Shown here: piece after piece, positions 1 to 6,147 of the stretch
Layout: each line of letters starts with the position of its first letter
Numbering within the stretch: the first letter of the stretch is position 1
Assembly: GCA_002385415.1 (NCBI GenBank)
Contig: DGDL01000027.1
Location: forward strand, 1-11,395
From: Clostridiales bacterium UBA3953
Lineage (GTDB): Bacteria > Bacillota > Clostridia > Oscillospirales > CAG-272
Direction of reading: 5' to 3'
DNA length: 11,395 nt
The notes under the pieces: generated by a model
What the model was told of the DNA's origin: nothing
Databases searched by the model: none
Seen by the model: the letters and a program-made list of their open reading frames with translations, nothing else
Translations under genes and position numbers: made by a program

Positions 1-1
1 C

Positions 2-367
2 CTTTATACATTGCTCACCGTTACGGTCGGCTGGGTGTTATTCCGGTCGGAAACTTTGGCCGACGCCATGGATAGGCTATACGCGATGGCGGGCGGCTAT
101 GGGCTGGGCACGGGCAAAATAAATTACACAATAATTTTGGAACGCAGCAATGTAGGCGGCATGTTTATAATCGCCATGGCGGCGGGTGTGGTTTTATCCG
201 CCGGGCTTGGCAAATGGGCAGCGCAAAAAATCGACGGTATCACGGCAGCAGCAAAAAGAAGCGCTGTTGAATGTGTCGGATGCGTGCTGTCGTTTGGCTT
301 GCTTTTACTGTCGGTGGCGTCTGTTGCGTCAGGTGCATATAATCCGTTTATCTATTTCCAATTTTAA
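2..367 (+). CDS. MBOAT-family membrane O-acyltransferase (AlgI-like), C-terminal part
   Basis: This is the 3' end of a gene that begins before the window; the frame is open from base 2 and closes at TAA 365-367. About 121 residues are visible. They include two strongly hydrophobic segments (around FIIAMAAGVVLSAGLG and a later one rich in LLLL and VASVASG), and the protein ends in YNPFIYFQF. That ending, together with GWVLFRSETLADA earlier, closely resembles the C-terminus of AlgI/DltB-type MBOAT proteins, which move acyl groups (often acetyl) onto extracellular polysaccharides or cell-wall polymers at the cytoplasmic membrane. The catalytic histidine region lies outside the window. The substrate cannot be told. 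An SGNH/AlgJ-like partner would normally be nearby but is not seen. The AraC-type gene starts 12 bases downstream, so the two may be co-transcribed. Confidence 0.85.
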   Translation, partial: LYTLLTVTVGWVLFRSETLADAMDRLYAMAGGYGLGTGKINYTIILERSNVGGMFIIAMAAGVVLSAGLGKWAAQKIDGITAAAKRSAVECVGCVLSFGLLLLSVASVASGAYNPFIYFQF

Positions 368-379
368 GGGGCTGAGAAA

Positions 380-1327
380 ATGCAGATTAGCGGTAGCGAA
401 GTAGCTGTTTACAGAAACTGTGATATGCCGACCTGTGAAACGGGGGACAAACGGCGCGGAAATTACAGATGGTCGGTCAATTTTATAGATATTGACCCTG
501 CTTTTGACTTTCAGATAAATTATGTAAAGCTGCTCCGTTCCATACGCCCTCTTTCGGCTCATATCCACGAAAACTCTGCGGAGATTGTGTACGGACTGCA
601 CGGCGAGCAATACTATAACATCGACGGCAAGGATTTTCGCGTGCTCGGCGGCGAGCTGCTGTTGTCTGCGCCGGGGACGGTTCACACTTCGTCCAATATT
701 CCCGAACAAAAAGGCGATTTTTATTATCTGACCATAAATCCGGCTTGCCTGCGCGACGCGCTTTTCCCGTTCCCCGACGAAGACGAAACAATAAAAAAAC
801 TGACCGAAATGCTAAGCGGAAAAACGGCGGTCTATTATTACTCGGACATAAGGCAGATAACCCGGCTTGCAGAGGGGCTGAAGCGCACCTATATCTCGGA
901 CTGCAGCTGCAAAAAAACCCGTATCCGGAATCTGGTAACAAGACTGCTGCTGTTTACAATGGACGTTGTCGAAACAAAGCCGGTCAGACATACCCATACG
1001 GGTTTTATCGAAAGGGTCTATAAGTACATAGACGAGCATATATGCGAAAAACTCACCGTCGACAAGGTTGCAAACCATTTTATGTACAGCAAATCCACAT
1101 TCCAAAAGATATTTCAGCGATATTCCCACATGACGGTGTACCAGTATATAATGGTGAGAAAAATTGAGGCCGCGAAAAAAATGATGCTGGAAACAGCCGG
1201 CAATCCCTATGATGTCTGGGAGACGCTTTCGTTTTCGTCCCAGTGTTACTTCGGACAGGTTTTCAAGCAGTATACCGGAATGACCGTCACGCAGTATCTC
1301 GACAGAATGAAAAGCGAAAATAAGTGA
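380..1327 (+). CDS. AraC-family transcriptional regulator with N-terminal cupin domain
   Basis: 315 residues. ATG 380 follows AAGGGG at 366-371 with good spacing. The N-terminal half (about 55-120) looks like a cupin ligand-binding domain: HIHENSAEIVYGLHGEQYY, then GGELLLSAPGTVHTS. The C-terminal hundred residues (about 210-310) form the AraC DNA-binding domain with two helix-turn-helix units: KLTVDKVANHFMYSKSTFQKIF and, later, SQCYFGQVFKQYTGMTVTQYL. The usual GF and SPxxYR positions of the second unit are altered (LSF, MTVTQY), but FxxxFKxxxG is kept. Such proteins usually sense a sugar or metabolite and activate a neighbouring operon; the isomerase/propeller operon downstream is the obvious candidate target (inference). 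A strong terminator follows, so regulation would act in trans on the next promoter. Confidence 0.93.
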   Translation: MQISGSEVAVYRNCDMPTCETGDKRRGNYRWSVNFIDIDPAFDFQINYVKLLRSIRPLSAHIHENSAEIVYGLHGEQYYNIDGKDFRVLGGELLLSAPGTVHTSSNIPEQKGDFYYLTINPACLRDALFPFPDEDETIKKLTEMLSGKTAVYYYSDIRQITRLAEGLKRTYISDCSCKKTRIRNLVTRLLLFTMDVVETKPVRHTHTGFIERVYKYIDEHICEKLTVDKVANHFMYSKSTFQKIFQRYSHMTVYQYIMVRKIEAAKKMMLETAGNPYDVWETLSFSSQCYFGQVFKQYTGMTVTQYLDRMKSENK

Positions 1328-1343
1328 CGCCCATGCCCAAAAG

Positions 1344-1389
1344 AAAACCGGCCTGACAGGCGAGAAAACAGCTTGTCGGGCCGGCTTTT
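1344..1389 (+). terminator. Rho-independent terminator after the AraC-type gene
   Basis: A 14-bp stem pairs 1348-1361 (CCGGCCTGACAGGC) with 1371-1384 (GCTTGTCGGGCCGG), with two G-U pairs and a nine-base loop. It is followed by CTTTTC, and AAAA precedes the stem. It separates the AraC-type gene from the next operon. Confidence 0.85.
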
Positions 1390-1427
1390 CATTGCGGGGG
1401 CGAAGCTTGAAGAAAACGTATGGCTGC

Positions 1428-1474
1428 TTTGCGTTTATATTGCGTCACATTTGCAAAAATTATGCGGTTTTGCA
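1428..1474. promoter_or_regulatory. Phased TGC(G/A) direct repeats upstream of the isomerase promoter (candidate operator)
   Basis: TGCG or TGCA elements start at 1430, 1441, 1452 and 1463, exactly 11 bases apart, each usually preceded by T or AT; a fifth starts at 1471. The block ends about 18 bases before the proposed -35 box. Direct repeats spaced by about one helical turn are a typical arrangement for activators that bind one face of DNA (for example OmpR/PhoB-type response regulators); AraC-type activators use direct repeats about 21 bases apart. The binding protein is unknown; the AraC-type regulator next door is a guess. Confidence 0.35.
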
Positions 1475-1492
1475 GCCGAATTTTCACTGCGA

Positions 1493-1522
1493 TGGTCAAT
1501 TTCAATTAGTTTGTGGTATAAT
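1493..1522 (+). promoter_or_regulatory. Promoter of the isomerase/propeller operon
   Basis: TATAAT at 1517-1522 is a perfect -10 box and is preceded by TGG, making an extended -10. The -35 box is weak: TGGTCA at 1493-1498, 18 bases upstream. A weak -35 with a strong -10 suits an activator-dependent promoter. Transcription would begin near 1529, about 50 bases before the ATG. Confidence 0.7.
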
Positions 1523-1580
1523 TGATGCAGGATTTTCCTTTTACCGGCATGCGAAAAGCAGAAAGGAGCGTGCATCAACC

Positions 1581-2396
1581 ATGAAGTTGAGCATTTGGTC
1601 AAGCTACTATGTAGACCTCAGCCCCGAGGAGATGGTCTGCGAGTTTGAAAAGCACGGGATGCAATATTCCGAGCTTTCCGACGAACATGCGGCCGAGCTT
1701 TTGAAAAGAGGGGAGCCGAAAGAGGTCGGCAGGCGCTTCAAAGCATTTGCCGACAGCCATAATGTGAAATTCACGCAAGGCCACCTCTGGCTCAGATGCA
1801 GGCTGTGCGACAAGGACCGAGGCAATGTAACAAAAACCCTGAAATCATGGCTCGATTTGTTTTACGAGATTGGGATTAGCAGGGCAGTTTTGCATTGCGA
1901 CGGCTATTCATTTCCGGAAAACACGCCGCCCGAGGAAAAATATCAGGCGAATATATCCGTACTGCGTGAGCTGACCGATTATATCAAAGGCAGGGAGCTT
2001 GTAATATGCCTTGAAAACCTGCGCGGCTTCGCCGCCGATGCAGACGAGCTTTTATACATCGTAAATTCGGTCGGCGGCGACAACATCGGCATTTGTCTTG
2101 ACACCGGCCACCTGAATCTTGCCTCAAGAGATCAACAGGGCTTTATCAAAAAGGCGGGAAAACATCTCAAAGCCCTGCATATAGCGGACAACGAAGGGCA
2201 AACAGACCAGCATATAATGCCGTTTGGGCGGGGGACTGTCGATTTTATAGGAGTCGTGCGGGCGCTGAAAGAGATAAACTATGACGGGCTGTTTAATTTG
2301 GAGATACCCGGCGAAAGACACTGCCCGCTGGAGATAAGAGGATACAAAATCGAATACATAAAGAGGATGTACGAGTATCTTTTAGACTGTAGCTAA
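1581..2396 (+). CDS. Sugar phosphate isomerase/epimerase (xylose isomerase-like TIM barrel)
   Basis: 271 residues from ATG 1581, chosen because GAAAGGAG (1561-1568) precedes it and the promoter at 1493-1522 lies upstream; the frame is open further back to 1392, but that would read through the promoter. The protein matches the AP-endonuclease-2/xylose-isomerase-like barrel family by eye. Likely metal and catalytic residues appear in the usual order: E145 in CLENLRG, D174 and H177 in ICLDTGHLNL, H200 and D203 in LHIADNEG, H211, and E241 in NLEIPGE. Members interconvert ketoses or keto-sugar acids (tagatose/psicose epimerase, hydroxypyruvate isomerase, IolE/IolI types), so the substrate remains open. 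It is followed 41 bases later by a propeller protein, suggesting one carbohydrate-use operon, perhaps controlled by the neighbouring AraC-type regulator. Confidence 0.88.
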   Translation: MKLSIWSSYYVDLSPEEMVCEFEKHGMQYSELSDEHAAELLKRGEPKEVGRRFKAFADSHNVKFTQGHLWLRCRLCDKDRGNVTKTLKSWLDLFYEIGISRAVLHCDGYSFPENTPPEEKYQANISVLRELTDYIKGRELVICLENLRGFAADADELLYIVNSVGGDNIGICLDTGHLNLASRDQQGFIKKAGKHLKALHIADNEGQTDQHIMPFGRGTVDFIGVVRALKEINYDGLFNLEIPGERHCPLEIRGYKIEYIKRMYEYLLDCS

Positions 2397-2437
2397 AAAA
2401 ATTGCGGCAATAAAATCACAAGAAAAGGAGCGATTTT

Positions 2438-3469
2438 ATGCAAAAATTTACGGTCAGCCGGGACGACTCGATTTACGAGGCGTTTCCCGACATAATTATG
2501 CTGGAGAGCGGACGGCTGGTGTGTGTGTTCACCGAGTGCGAGCACCACGGAAACCGGGACAATTCCCGGCTGGTCTGCAAAATCAGCGAGGACAGGGGCA
2601 GGACGTGGTCGGATAAGTACCCTGTCACCGAGCGCGGGCGCCGTGACGCCTTTTTCGATTGCGCCAGACTTTCCGTTTTGTCCGACGGCCGGCTCGCGAT
2701 GGTCTGCAACTATGTCGAGGACGGCGCGGAGGGAAGACGGTATGCAAACTTTTTGTGGTTTTCAGACGACGGCATAAACTGGATCGACCCGGTCGAGCTT
2801 CCGCTGCCCGGAATTGTGCCCGACCGGCTGCTCGAGCTTGAGAGCGGACGCTGGGTTTTCGCGTCGCACGACTACAGCCCCGAGCATGGCAAGCTCGCGC
2901 AGTACTGCATCTATTCGGACGACCGCGGCGCGACCTGGTCGGAGCCGGTTGTCATGGCGTCTGACCCGCGCTACCATCTCTGCGAGGCGTCGATGATAGA
3001 GGTCGAGCCGAACGTCATTGTCGCGTTCATGCGCGAAAACTCGGGCATGGGCTACGACTGCCTCAAGGCAATCTCACGCGACGGCGGCGAAAGCTGGGCG
3101 GGGCCGTTCAATGTGCCGCTCCCGGGCTGTCACCGGCCGACGGCGGGGATTTTGCGCGACGGGCGGATTCTGATTACATACAGGTTCATGCAGGGCGGCA
3201 AGGGCTGGCTCGGGCATTGGACCCAGAACATGTTCGGGACATTTATGCCTTTCGAGTGCGCGCTTGCCACCGAGCGGCACGAGCAGTCGGCAAGGATATT
3301 CCCGATTGACTATGACCGCAGCCCGGTGTCCGATATTGGCTATACAGGCTGGGTGCAGTTCGACGACGGCGAGGTCTATGTTGTAAACTATCTTGTCGAC
3401 GACGCGCCGAAAGCTTATATACGCGCAAGCGCATTTTATCCGGATGAATTTTTGCTGAGCCAAAAATAA
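2438..3469 (+). CDS. Sialidase-fold (BNR/Asp-box) beta-propeller protein, possible glycoside hydrolase
   Basis: 343 residues; ATG 2438 has AAGGAG at 2425-2430, seven bases upstream. Four Asp-box repeats (S/T-x-D-x-G-x-T/N/S-W) are visible: residues 50-57 (SEDRGRTW), 109-115 (SDDGINW), 160-167 (SDDRGATW) and 213-220 (SRDGGESW), spaced as expected for blades of a six-bladed sialidase propeller. There is no signal peptide, so it should be cytoplasmic. The N-terminal FRIP/YRIP arginine motif of true exo-sialidases is not seen; the equivalent stretch reads EAFPDIIMLESGR. Arg199 in AFMREN and the arginine of HRPTAG could be the other family arginines. Databases would probably call it exo-alpha-sialidase, but I regard activity on sialic acid as unproved. 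Its place behind a sugar isomerase suggests processing of an imported oligosaccharide or sugar derivative (inference). Confidence 0.85.
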   Translation: MQKFTVSRDDSIYEAFPDIIMLESGRLVCVFTECEHHGNRDNSRLVCKISEDRGRTWSDKYPVTERGRRDAFFDCARLSVLSDGRLAMVCNYVEDGAEGRRYANFLWFSDDGINWIDPVELPLPGIVPDRLLELESGRWVFASHDYSPEHGKLAQYCIYSDDRGATWSEPVVMASDPRYHLCEASMIEVEPNVIVAFMRENSGMGYDCLKAISRDGGESWAGPFNVPLPGCHRPTAGILRDGRILITYRFMQGGKGWLGHWTQNMFGTFMPFECALATERHEQSARIFPIDYDRSPVSDIGYTGWVQFDDGEVYVVNYLVDDAPKAYIRASAFYPDEFLLSQK

Positions 3470-3471
3470 CT

Positions 3472-3527
3472 CGGCACTGCGGAAGAGCGTTTCGCTCTCC
3501 CTGTTTTCATGGGGTAAAACGGTGCCG
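3472..3527 (+). terminator. Branched hairpin after the propeller gene (possible terminator or processing element)
   Basis: An outer stem CGGCAC (3472-3477) with GTGCCG (3522-3527) encloses two arms: AGAGCG-TTT-CGCTCT (3484-3498) and GTTTT/AAAAC (3503-3507 with 3516-3520). It begins two bases after the stop codon and ends six bases before the next -35 box. There is no U-run, so simple intrinsic termination is doubtful. Confidence 0.4.
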
Positions 3528-3532
3528 CGGCA

Positions 3533-3561
3533 TTGACAATGCAGGATAAAAATTGTATCAT
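3533..3561 (+). promoter_or_regulatory. Near-consensus sigma-A promoter of the ABC exporter operon
   Basis: TTGACA at 3533-3538 is a perfect -35 box; TATCAT at 3556-3561 matches the -10 at five of six bases; the spacer is exactly 17. Transcription would start near 3568, about 44 bases before the ATG. This suggests strong, largely constitutive expression unless a repressor binds. Confidence 0.8.
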
Positions 3562-3611
3562 AACAAAACGAAAATCAACCAAATCGAAACAGGAGGCATA
3601 GTGACGTTTTT

Positions 3612-4499
3612 ATGGGCGTGTGTGAAGTTGTTGAGCTGACGCGTGACTATGGCAGGGGGCGCGGAGTGTTTGATGTGTCCTTTTCGATAACGGGCGGCGA
3701 GGTGTTCGGCTTTCTCGGCCCGAACGGGGCGGGGAAAACCACGACAATCCGCCATCTGATGGGGTTTTTGAAGCCGGAAAAAGGACGCTGCAGCATGCTC
3801 GGAAAAGATTGCTGGAAATATCGCGCCGAAATCCAGAAAAACGTGGGCTACATACCCGGTGAAATGGTGTTCTTTGACGATATGACCGGGATGGAGTTTT
3901 TGAATTTTATGGCTACATACCGCAATACGAAGTCAAACAGTCGCGCAAAAGAGCTTATTTACCGGTTCGAGCTGGACGCGCGCAGCAAAATCAAGAAAAT
4001 GAGCAAGGGCACAAAGCAAAAGGTGGGCATTGTCGCGGCATTCATGCATGACCCGCAGGTGCTTATTCTTGACGAGCCGACCAGCGGGCTTGACCCGCTG
4101 ATGCAAAGCAGGTTTATCGAGCTTGTGACCGAGGAAAAGGCGCGGGGCAAGACAATCCTTATGTCCTCGCACATATTTGAGGAGGTCGAGCGCACCTGCG
4201 ACCGCGTAGCCATAATCAAAAACGGAAAACTGGTCGCGACCGACAATGTAAATGCTCTGAAGGCGGCGCAGGAAAAGAAATATATAGTTACGCTCGAAAG
4301 CGAGGAGGCGGCCGCCGCGTTTGCCGCCGAGGGATTGCGTGTCTCCGACATTACGGGCACCCAGGTGACAGTCATAGTGCAAAGCAATCTCGGCGAGCTT
4401 GTATCCGTCATGAACCGTTATCCCGTCACCGACCTGACAGTGCCGAACCAAAGCCTTGAAGAAATCTTTATGCAGTATTTTGGGGGTGACAGGGAATGA
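3612..4499 (+). CDS. ABC transporter ATP-binding protein (ABC-2 exporter type)
   Basis: 295 residues. The nucleotide-binding domain shows Walker A GPNGAGKT (36-43), a degenerate signature motif KMSKGTKQK (129-137), Walker B VLILDEP with catalytic Glu155, and the H-loop histidine in MSSH (187). The C-terminal 80 residues form the accessory domain usual for this class. It would power an ABC-2 permease for export of a drug, peptide, lipid or ion; substrate unknown. ATG 3612 fits the family's N-terminus, but the strong AGGAGG (3591-3596) is 15 bases away, which is long. A GTG at 3601, better spaced, opens only a 12-codon out-of-frame reading frame ending at 3639. The stop overlaps the permease start (ATGA), so translation is probably coupled. 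Confidence 0.93.
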   Translation: MGVCEVVELTRDYGRGRGVFDVSFSITGGEVFGFLGPNGAGKTTTIRHLMGFLKPEKGRCSMLGKDCWKYRAEIQKNVGYIPGEMVFFDDMTGMEFLNFMATYRNTKSNSRAKELIYRFELDARSKIKKMSKGTKQKVGIVAAFMHDPQVLILDEPTSGLDPLMQSRFIELVTEEKARGKTILMSSHIFEEVERTCDRVAIIKNGKLVATDNVNALKAAQEKKYIVTLESEEAAAAFAAEGLRVSDITGTQVTVIVQSNLGELVSVMNRYPVTDLTVPNQSLEEIFMQYFGGDRE

Positions 4500-5296
4500 T
4501 AAACTGGACACTGTACAAGCGCGGCATTCAGGGGAGCGTCAAGACACTGCTTATATTTGCCGCAGTGATTACAATGTATTTTTCCATTATAGTTTCCATG
4601 TTTGACCCGAATCTCGAAAACGTGCTGGATGAGTTTGCAAAAGCCATGCCGGAGCTATTTAGCATGGTGGGAATGAATCCGGTATCCACCGAGCTCGTCG
4701 GTTTTATGGAGGCTTATCTATACGGGTTCATCATGCTCATATTCCCCATGCTGTTTTCGATTATAAGCGCATACAGACTGGTCGCGCGACATGTCGACCG
4801 CGGCTCGATGACCTATCTTTTGGCGGCGCCGGTCAATCGCGCGACGGTCGCCTTCACCCAGATGAAAGTTATGGGCACAGGTATATTTCTTTTGGTGCTT
4901 TATGCCACTTTGCTGGGAATCGTCAATTGCGAGCTTGCCTTCCCCGGCGAGCTTGATATCGGCAGGTTTATAATGCTCAACGTTGGCGCATTGTGCCTTC
5001 ATCTTTTCATCGGCGGAATCTGCTTTTTGTGCTCGTGCATTTTCAGCGAAAGCAAATATGCTGTCGGGCTGGGTGCCGGAATACCGACGCTGCAGTTTAT
5101 CATACAGATGATTGCAAACACCGGAGAAAAGCTTGAGGGCGCAAGATACGCGACATTTTTCACGCTCTACAACTCCGGCGGCATCATTGCGGGCGAGCAG
5201 GGCGCAATGTGGGGGCTGGTTGCGCTTTTCGCGGGCGCTGTCGCGCTGTATGCTTTGGCGATTGCGATTTTCACAAAGCGTGACCTGCATATTTAG
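4496..5296 (+). CDS. ABC-2 type transporter permease
   Basis: 266 residues, starting at ATG 4496 inside the stop of the ATPase gene (ATGA overlap). About six hydrophobic membrane segments are visible, around residues 17-36, 72-92, 126-145, 160-182, 188-208 and 238-259. Between the second and third is the conserved-looking cytoplasmic stretch RHVDRGSMTYLLAAPVNR, typical of ABC-2 permeases and probably the coupling helix that contacts the ATPase. The protein ends in FTKRDLHI, a common ending for this group. It is the membrane half of the exporter formed with the preceding gene; two copies of each protein would make the working complex. No regulator lies in the operon, and nothing shows the substrate. 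A repeat region and then a bidirectional terminator follow. Confidence 0.9.
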   Translation: MINWTLYKRGIQGSVKTLLIFAAVITMYFSIIVSMFDPNLENVLDEFAKAMPELFSMVGMNPVSTELVGFMEAYLYGFIMLIFPMLFSIISAYRLVARHVDRGSMTYLLAAPVNRATVAFTQMKVMGTGIFLLVLYATLLGIVNCELAFPGELDIGRFIMLNVGALCLHLFIGGICFLCSCIFSESKYAVGLGAGIPTLQFIIQMIANTGEKLEGARYATFFTLYNSGGIIAGEQGAMWGLVALFAGAVALYALAIAIFTKRDLHI

Positions 5297-5311
5297 CGAA
5301 GTCTGCGGGAT

Positions 5312-5590
5312 GCAGAAACTTGAGGCGTGTTTGCGTCCGCAGCACGTCGTATGATGACGGAAATGCAGTGCGGTGTCTGGCACAGATTAGGGCTGTATTG
5401 TTTCGCACTTGGGCGCGTCAAGCGGCCACAGCTAAAGGTGTGATACAGCCGGCGCTGTGTCTGCCGGCGCGCAGCAAGCGGCATTAAGGCTGCTGTCAAG
5501 CTGTGATACCGACACTGCGCGCGTCTAATGGCACAGCTTGAAGCTGCTTTGCTTTCGCCGGCGCACGACAAGCGCCACAGCCCGGCAGGG
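5312..5590. repeat. Degenerate GC-rich repeat units (about 45-55 bp), gene-free
   Basis: Between the permease stop and the terminator there is no convincing gene. Instead a loose unit recurs, with the core GGCGCG-x-CAAGCGGC(C)ACAGC. Good copies of the core are at 5412-5432, 5466-5490 and 5560-5581, with poorer ones near 5516-5535 and perhaps 5320-5355. A longer direct repeat pairs about 5365-5432 with 5513-5581: both contain GGCACAG, then a pyrimidine-rich TTGYTT-TCGC stretch, then the core. TGTGATAC also occurs twice (5439-5446 and 5502-5509). Copies are imperfect, so this is either an old decaying array or a structured RNA family. Confidence 0.5.
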
Positions 5591-5605
5591 TATGCAGGCT
5601 AAATA

Positions 5606-5638
5606 AGAAAAAGTGCTCGCTGCGGCGAACGCTTTTTT
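5606..5638. terminator. Bidirectional terminator between convergent operons
   Basis: The stem AAGTGCTCGC (5611-5620) pairs with GCGAACGCTT (5625-5634) around a TGCG loop, with one mismatch and one G-U. An A-run lies on the left and TTTTTT on the right, so it works as an intrinsic terminator for the exporter operon on the plus strand and for the sigma-factor operon on the minus strand, whose last gene ends at 5642. Confidence 0.8.
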
Positions 5639-5641
5639 GCT

Positions 5642-5875
5642 TTATTTGCCGAAAACGTTTTTTAGCTTAACCTGCTTGGCAAGCTGTCGCGCCTGCTTTT
5701 TCGGCATGCCGGATTTTACAAGCTGCTTTTTTAAGACAAACCTATGCAGCCAAACCCTTGCAGCTATCCATATAAGTATCAGCGGCAGCAGTATCAAAAA
5801 CAGCAATATTTTGACCACAAACTTGGCTATCCGAAATGCCGCCCGCATAAAGTCTTTCACTGAATTGCTTTTCAC
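5642..5875 (-). CDS. Small single-pass membrane protein, unrecognised
   Basis: 77 residues from GTG at 5875, or slightly shorter from GTG 5860 or ATG 5848. I do not recognise a family. One strongly hydrophobic membrane segment spans about residues 18-42, flanked by basic residues; the rest is very basic (many Lys and Arg), which would place the C-terminal tail in the cytoplasm. The tail contains SGMPKKQARQLAK, which resembles NGIPQEEALKMAK in the protein encoded just upstream. No Shine-Dalgarno is visible before the start. The upstream gene's TAA lies only four codons away in the same frame, so translation may depend on reinitiation or readthrough. It is the last gene of the sigma/anti-sigma operon. 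Continuous gene order and the downstream terminator make the minus strand more likely than the 89-codon frame on the plus strand. Confidence 0.65.
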   Translation of the reverse strand: MKSNSVKDFMRAAFRIAKFVVKILLFLILLPLILIWIAARVWLHRFVLKKQLVKSGMPKKQARQLAKQVKLKNVFGK

Positions 5876-5887
5876 CGGGTAGTCGGG

Positions 5888-6133
5888 TTATTTTGATATG
5901 CTGCTTGTCAGATCTTTGATGGAGAGCATATAGTCCTTTGCCATTTTCAGGGCTTCTTCTTGCGGGATGCCGTTGTCCATAAGCTCTTTATAGAAGCTGC
6001 CCACAGCCTGCCCCATTTTTTGGCCCGACTCGACGGAATAAAGGGTGTCCACGAGACTTTTTATCAGCTTCGGTAATTTCTCGGAAATCTCGTCAAACAT
6101 TTCGCCTATTTCTTTTACGGGAATGTTAGACAT
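5888..6133 (-). CDS. Small helical soluble protein, unrecognised
   Basis: 81 residues, ATG at 6133 with a perfect AGGAGG (6146-6141) seven bases upstream. I do not recognise a family. The sequence looks all-helical: an amphipathic helix about 4-32 (VKEIGEMFDEISEKLPKLIK), a second about 38-53 and a third about 57-78. It has no cysteine, no membrane segment and no signal peptide. The NGIPQEEALKMAK motif at 54-66 recurs in altered form in the next gene. The gene starts 14 bases after the anti-sigma stop, so it is probably the third gene of the operon, and it may take part in the same signalling or be a target of the sigma factor. Stop TAA at 5890-5888 is in frame with the following small gene. 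Confidence 0.8.
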   Translation of the reverse strand: MSNIPVKEIGEMFDEISEKLPKLIKSLVDTLYSVESGQKMGQAVGSFYKELMDNGIPQEEALKMAKDYMLSIKDLTSSISK

Positions 6134-6147
6134 AACAGCGCCTCCTA

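Noticed and set aside
1392..1580. N-terminal extension of the sugar isomerase back to base 1392
   Set aside because: The extra 63 residues would cover the promoter and phased repeats and have no ribosome binding site; ATG 1581 has one and gives the family's normal length.
4718..5383. A 221-codon minus-strand frame opposite the permease
   Set aside because: It is the antisense of a clear ABC-2 permease with coupled start and no competing motif.
5293..5571. A 92-codon minus-strand frame in the repeat region
   Set aside because: It reads through several repeat units, overlaps the permease end, has no good ribosome binding site, and lies beyond the bidirectional terminator of the operon on that strand.
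5312..5590. CRISPR array
   Set aside because: The units are imperfect, vary in spacing from about 44 to 54 bases, and show no unique spacers between identical repeats; no cas gene is present.
5613..5882. An 89-codon plus-strand frame over the small membrane protein gene
   Set aside because: It starts inside the terminator and has no ribosome binding site, whereas the opposite strand continues an operon in which the preceding gene shares a motif.
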